From Nilaparvata lugens (taxonomy: Eukaryota; Arthropoda; Insecta; Hemiptera; Delphacidae), in the NCBI RefSeq assembly GCF_014356525.2, contig NC_052510.1, forward strand, positions 13,626,778 to 13,690,777: 64,000 nt of DNA, given 5' to 3'. This document shows positions 59,011 through 64,000 of the stretch, in pieces; the first letter of the stretch is position 1, and each line of letters opens with the position of its first letter. A model generated the notes under the pieces. It did not search any database, was not told the origin of the DNA, and worked only from the letters and a program-made list of their open reading frames with translations. The translations under genes were made by a program, and so were the position numbers.

Positions 59011-59582
59011 CTTACACACGAGTGCGAACAGGGAACGAACATATGCAGAAGGGTACATAAAGGTACCCTTACGACATAAATTATAAGTTTTGTTTGTGTG
59101 TTTCTCTTGTGAGGAACGATCAATGTCATAAACAATACAATTTTCCTTGGAACTAACTACCACTCCAACTCAAAACACGAAGCTAAAAACCTTCACAATT
59201 TCATCTCAAGATATAATTCCAAAATAGGCTACAGATTTACCCTATACCTCACTACTGCTCCACCTTACATCATAGAGTTCTAGTTTCCATTGTTTCAGTT
59301 CTTTTGTCATTATCATTTCCACCTCATCATAATCTACTGCCTTCAATCGGAAAATAGAAACAGGTAACAATAATAGACAAGAATGATGCTGCAGTGGATA
59401 TTAATAGATAGCACAATAGAGATGGATACGTGGGAATACAATAATAACGGTGGTAAGAATAAGAATTCCCACCACTTGCGTAAGTCCACAGTGATATTCA
59501 TTTCAAACTGTCAGAGTTATTTGAATGAGAAGCATTTGTGTGATTTGGAAGAAATGCTGACAATCTACCTCCATCCTAATAA

Positions 59583-59660
59583 ACAGTTAAAGCTGTCAGC
59601 ATTGGTTGGATGGCAAGTGTTGGAGTTATTTATAAAGAATCCTGACAGTTAGCAGTGAAC
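59583..59660 (+). repeat. Interspersed hairpin element, copy 8
   Basis: The left arm is acagttaaagctgtcagcat. The right arm is broken off (cctgacagttagcagtgaac), marking the end of duplication copy 2. Confidence 0.65.
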
Positions 59661-59974
59661 AGACACCAAATAATGGAAATGGATAAAAGGATGGACGCTC
59701 CTTCATCGATGTATCACTTCTCAAATTAAAGGTCATTCGCCATATATGTTGCACCTTGAATACAATACTGAAAACATTTTCCAGATGTATTCAGTCAATC
59801 ACAAGAGACTGTCTATCAACTCTCATAAGTATGATAAATAATTTCAATGACTCCTATCAACAAGGTTATATAGTTATCTGTGCCAGGAACAAAATATAAT
59901 AAAATGTACAGATAAGTGGGAAAACATTGGTAGAACAAAATAGTACTGCAAGTCAGTATCTACTGCAAAGCAGT

Positions 59975-60095
59975 ACTTTATTCATTCATACAATAAGTAG
60001 GCTACATTATCACAATGATAGGAGAGGAAAAATAAGGTAACCTTGTGCTATTCCTCTCCAAAATTTAGATAACACATAGTCCGAAATAGGTTATA
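59975..60095 (-). mobile_element. LINE 3' tail with conserved hairpin
   Basis: On the minus strand: a 9-bp stem GGAGAGGAA/TTCCTCTCC (60059-60021) around the loop AGCACAAGG...ACCTTAT, then gaatgaataaagtact as tail. It matches 5662-5800 in sequence and the tails at 0.9 and 11.3 kb in structure. Confidence 0.55.
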
Positions 60096-60254
60096 GTCTT
60101 GTAGTTCTTCAATTCATACATTTTCAGAATCGAAAACAATATTTTTTGTTTGAAAAATTAAAAAAAAAAAACAAAAAGCAAATTTTTTATTTACATTTGA
60201 AGAATCGAAGTAGCTTTTAAATGATCCTAATTACAAATCATTCTTCACTTAAAT

Positions 60255-60345
60255 AAAAATAAAAATCTCAGTCCCCTTTTTTGAATTATTTAATCACAAT
60301 TCAAAAATTAAAAAGGTACTAAGATTTTTATTTACATTTATATTA
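60255..60345. repeat. Imperfect palindrome (aaaatctcagtcccc family)
   Basis: aataaaaatctcagtcccct at the left pairs with aaaggtactaagatttttat at the right. Related to 12757-12960. Confidence 0.6.
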
Positions 60346-60388
60346 CAAGTAGCCCTATACAGGAAAATAGACATTCTTCACTTTATTA

Positions 60389-60503
60389 CAAAAAATAAAT
60401 AAGCTAATCCTTTCATGACTGAAGTGCAAAAAATAAATAAGCTAATCCTTTCATAACTGAAGTGCAAAAAATAAATAAGCTAATCCTTTCATAACTGAAG
60501 TGC
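60389..60503. repeat. Tandem repeat, 3 copies of 38 bp
   Basis: gctaatcctttcat starts at 60403, 60441 and 60479, exactly 38 bp apart. One base differs (catgact against cataact). Confidence 0.95.
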
Positions 60504-62778
60504 AAAATAATGTATCTTATTTTCCTCTTCCTCATAAGTTTTTAATATAATTTAGAAGAAGAAATGTGAGGTGAATGCTGGTTAATGCATAATGCTAATG
60601 ATGAAGCCATACTTTCAATTCTTGAGACAACGCTGCTGATGATGATTAGGCCTACTGTGAGTGGATTTTCCGCATCAATTTCTTCAACTAAAATTTTTCA
60701 CAATGATTATTGTGATTCTAAGTTCAGGAAATCTTTGCAAGCAATTCGTTTAAAAAGATACTCAATAATTTGACAATTACAAACCAACATTTTGGTAAAA
60801 ATACCTGAAATCCATAGGAAACTTCCCATGATTTGAAAGTTGTTAATTTTTGAATAACTGTACAAACTTGATAAATGCTTCATCCTATAGAGCAATAGAA
60901 CATTAACTGTTATTTTTAGAGAGAATTTATTCAAAATAAATGAAATTCGCATGAGAGCCATATTGAACATCGATTTGAACACAGGGTCGGATCCACGTGA
61001 CATCAGCCTTAAAGGCATATTAATTATTCCAAATCATTAGGAAGATTAGTGATTATTTAATCAGAATATTAACAGAATCTGTTAATTGCACGTTGACAGA
61101 CATGTTTCTTCTGATGAGAATTTTCTGATAATAAATCTTCTACCGCATAACTTAGTCATGTCTAATCGTTGCAACAACAGCCAGGAAAACTGTCTATAAT
61201 TATCCTGCTTGCGAAAGGTATTACAAGTTGTGACAGACACTGGTGAACAATAGGCTGAGAATAGAGTATGAGAAAAATAAAATTCCTTTCAAGATTCAAG
61301 CAAAATAGACGAGAATTCATGAATATCTTGGCCATTTCTCAAGAAGCTACTTGGTGTGAAAAATGGTGGAGTCTCAATGCTACTGCATTGATTTAAATCT
61401 TCTCAATTTCTAAACGTATTATTATAAATCACTCCAACTTCATTCTATTTATCATAATGAGTTTTATTGAGAACAGACATTGCTGTGATCTCCCACACGT
61501 AAAATAACTTATGTTGGTGATCTAAATATATTCTCTTGAGTGAAACATTTCTCAAATATCTTTGAAACGAACAGTAAATCTTCATTTTGCGTTCCACTCA
61601 AAAGTATTCAGATCGTTTTTCAAAAATATGTAAGACTTGATTATAAATAGAGGACTGTACATTAAATCAAGGATGTTATTGTCAATGATTCTACTTTGTT
61701 ATGAATCAGCACTGAGAAAAACTAAATATGTAATCCCTCCAAAACTTTGACATAAGAGTAGCTTAGTATTCTACTCATCCTATTGTGTAGGAATAAGATG
61801 AGTTTTTAATTGTCAAATGACTTGTTTCAAAAAATTAGAAAATGATGAATTTGAAAAATTTCAATGCAGATTCGTGAAAACGAGTCATGCCATAAATCAA
61901 AATTAAGTGAAATCGTACACAAAAAACATTGATAAATAGATAAAATAAAACATATAATTGGATTATGTCAAAATTTTGGGATATAATATACAAAAAATGA
62001 ACAGTGATATACTGGTGACATTGCCTGTCATATTCAAATCATATTGATTGAAAAACGTTTTCTATGAAGATCAATGTCAACTTCCTGATGCCAAAAAACC
62101 TTAACCAACAATGCGGACTATCTGGCAAAGTATCAGTGGAGAGAGAGGCACAAATGGGCAAGCGAGATCCTTCAAATTGCAGCCGAATAGTGACTAGATA
62201 TCATCTTTCATCGAGTGGAAAGTAAATACAGCAATCTGCCTAATAGAGTTTGACATGATTGTGATAAATCGACAAAAAGAACCATGAAGTGTCCAAGTCG
62301 AAACGCTCCTAATTTGGCTGTTAGCTATGTATACAAGCTAGGTATCACTATGCATCAGATACAAGTAAACACAACGTGTATATAGATATCAGGTGGAATA
62401 GAGGACCTTGAATATGGGAAGATGAGATGAAACAAGGACGCAATGAAACCGGCCTTACGTATTGTTGTAGTGAGAAGAAAAGGTGGGCTGAAGGCGTCTA
62501 TTATCAACGAAATAAGTGTTGAACTTGGAGTTTGCATCTTAAAAAAGAAGGAATAAACGGTGTTGAGTGTCAAACATTTCATATTGAACTGTAAATATGG
62601 TTGTGGGCGAACAAAGGTCATGTTCAAATTTAGAGCTGAGTGTTTTCAACAGTTTGTAATCATGTTATTTCCTTTCAATCTTTATGTTATACTGGAATGT
62701 GTACCTGAAAAACTGTTAAAATTATAGGCTATTTTTCAATGTGATTTTTGTAAATTTCAGTTCTGGAGCCGATAGTCT
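60504..62778. other. Nothing recognised
   Basis: 2.3 kb of AT-rich DNA. The frames at 60707-61018 (minus, 103 codons) and 62355-62627 (minus, 90 codons) have no motif. Confidence 0.4.
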
Positions 62779-62950
62779 AAAGGTGCGTACAGATATACGC
62801 GCCGCGAACATGAGCAATTCACTTTTAATCAGCTGACTATATCTGTATTTTTACAGATACGGTAAGATACAGATATAAAAAGCTTGGAATCAGCTGATTA
62901 AAAGTGAATTGCTCATGTTCGCGGCGCGTATATTATCTGTACGCACCTTT
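62779..62950. mobile_element. Compact MITE (aaggtgcgtacag family), 172 bp
   Basis: Inverted repeats of about 55 bp: aaaggtgcgtacagatatac, gccgcgaacatgagcaattc and ttttaatcagctga, mirrored at the right end. The core atctgtatttttacag is intact, which identifies the uninterrupted form of 25972-26567. Confidence 0.9.
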
Positions 62951-63737
62951 GGAGAGTTTGGAGACACAAAATTAGATAAGATTTTTTCGTCAACATTATA
63001 ATGGAAAGATACAAATAATACGTTCTTGATAACAAAGATCAATAAAAACACCATCTCTTATGAATTTTGAGTATCTTCAAATAGAAATCCGTTTCAAAAG
63101 ACATTCAATTTGGAATTTTTCAAGATGATATGAACATAATATGAATAATGTTAATACAATTTAAAAAGGGATAATCCATTGTCAATCGAAAATTCATATT
63201 CAGTTGGAATAATTGGATGACCAAACATAAAAAACAGAAGTTCAATGATTATTTAATAATATTAATTTGGAATATATTAAATTTTTTCAAAATTATTGTC
63301 TGCACGATTGAGGGGAATATTATGTTTTACTTCAAGCATCTTTTGAATTTTATGCTGCAATGTTCAAAAACATTTGAAACTATTATTCTACTCTTGAAGA
63401 TATTCAAAACATTCAGAATTCTTATATTCTCACAAAAATACGAATCATATTATTTTATTATGATTAGGGGAGATCAAAGGCTTGGCTTGATGATTCTTTG
63501 AATATTGTTCCTTTACTTTACAGGGTCCATTATAACACCGGATTCAACTGCAGTGGATTCTTGGCAGAGACCTGGATACTTGTCAGATCAACATGGTTCG
63601 TCTCGGCTCCAGCAAACAATATCAATGCACGACTTCTCTCGCTGAGCTCACTTTGGAAATGTCAACAACCCTCAATCATCCGGAAACAAATAACTGACAC
63701 ATAAACTCCATTAAAAGAGTACCTGTTGAAGGACACA
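62951..63737. other. Nothing recognised
   Basis: A 94-codon AT-rich frame at 63217-63501 lacks motifs. Confidence 0.35.
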
Positions 63738-63828
63738 GGTTCACTTGAAACTGTCAGCACAACACATTAATAACATCAATACTTTCCATTCTACCAGTAC
63801 TGACAGTTTGAAACAAATCTCAAAATAG
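63738..63828 (-). repeat. Interspersed hairpin element, copy 9
   Basis: Minus orientation: ttcacttgaaactgtcagca at the left, then ctttccattctaccagtact, and gacagtttgaaacaaatctc at the right. Confidence 0.75.
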
Positions 63829-63924
63829 TGAGTTTTACTCTAAACTGACAGTATTGGTTGAATGGAAAGCATGAATCTTATTCTGTGAGGATTGCTGTCA
63901 GTCTGGAGTGAATCTCACTATAAA
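63829..63924 (+). repeat. Interspersed hairpin element, copy 10
   Basis: Plus orientation: taaactgacagtattggttg, aatggaaagcatgaatctta and the right arm ttgctgtcagtctggagtga, then atctcactataa. It lies back-to-back with copy 9. Confidence 0.75.
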
Positions 63925-64000
63925 GCATCTTTGCTCCAAATAAAAAAGCGCGAATTGATTGCGCTGACATTTTAGCACAGATAACAAATGTCAAATGATT

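Larger units (their letters stand above)
57001..59660. repeat. Recent tandem duplication, 1.33-kb unit
   Basis: Copy 1 (about 57001-58332) and copy 2 (about 58333-59660) are nearly identical, offset 1330-1340 bp. Copy 2 has an extra tttgcacagcc stretch near 58525; copy 1 has an extra tag near 57666. Each copy carries a MITE nested in a MITE and ends in the interspersed hairpin element. The paired minus-strand 93-codon frames (57645-57364, 58987-58706), identical in both, are MITE sequence, not a gene. Confidence 0.95.

Noticed and set aside
1..64000. tRNA, rRNA, snRNA genes or CRISPR arrays
   Set aside because: I saw no TTCGAAT-type T-loop with matching acceptor stem, no rRNA-like conserved stretch and no spaced direct-repeat array. 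The regular arrays seen are contiguous minisatellites.

Overview
This window reads as AT-rich, gene-poor insect DNA. I infer a hemipteran, probably planthopper-like, because several repeat families (hairpin-ended Helitron-like repeats, terminal-inverted-repeat MITEs, LINE tails) look like ones common in that group; this is recall, not a search. I found no convincing host gene, tRNA, rRNA or CRISPR array. Nearly all interpretable sequence is transposon remains, satellites and microsatellites. Most long open frames are purine or pyrimidine low-complexity tracts, or inverted repeats read through.

Layout. 0-10 kb: three LINE 3' fragments (about 0.83-1.5 kb minus, 4.49-5.67 kb plus, 5.67-5.8 kb minus), two small MITEs of one family near 7.0 and 7.9 kb, and a 145-bp 5'-truncated non-LTR insertion at 9.24-9.38 kb with a perfect 14-bp target-site duplication. 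10-20 kb: a repeat in opposite orientations at 9.84 and 19.23 kb, a LINE tail at 11.2 kb, a purine block at 12.06-12.6 kb and a Helitron-like repeat with a MITE inside it at 14.3-14.9 kb. 20-30 kb: a recent 1.08-kb tandem duplication (21.27-23.43 kb), a LINE coding tail split by a later insertion (25.5-25.8 kb), a MITE nested in a MITE (25.97-26.57 kb) and 1.2 kb of purine repeats (26.9-28.1 kb).

30-45 kb: a 4.25-kb unit with about 700-bp near-identical inverted arms (34.33-38.58 kb), about 900 bp of TTC-rich DNA, a second inverted pair of about 800-bp repeats (39.78-42.90 kb), and between those arms a complete 727-bp non-autonomous Helitron with both diagnostic ends (41.32-42.04 kb). 45-54 kb: a palindromic pair of Helitron-like repeats (45.0-46.86 kb), a 7 x 73-bp minisatellite (48.65-49.16 kb), a second Helitron terminus (52.53 kb) and a 170-bp palindromic MITE (53.56-53.73 kb).

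54-64 kb: the only substantial protein relic, a 5'-truncated non-LTR retrotransposon with a nearly intact reverse transcriptase on the minus strand (53.8-56.1 kb). It is broken by two opposite frameshifts. Then come a fresh 1.33-kb tandem duplication (57.0-59.66 kb) with nested MITEs, another LINE 3' tail (60 kb), a 38-bp tandem repeat and a compact copy of the 26-kb MITE (62.8 kb).

Two patterns cut across the window. A short element of about 80-90 bp that folds into a hairpin occurs at least ten times on both strands. LINE 3' tails carry a hairpin whose stem sequence changes while pairing is kept around a shared loop motif. These, the long-inverted-repeat unit at 34-38.6 kb and the nested MITE with its empty-site relative are the best candidates for follow-up.
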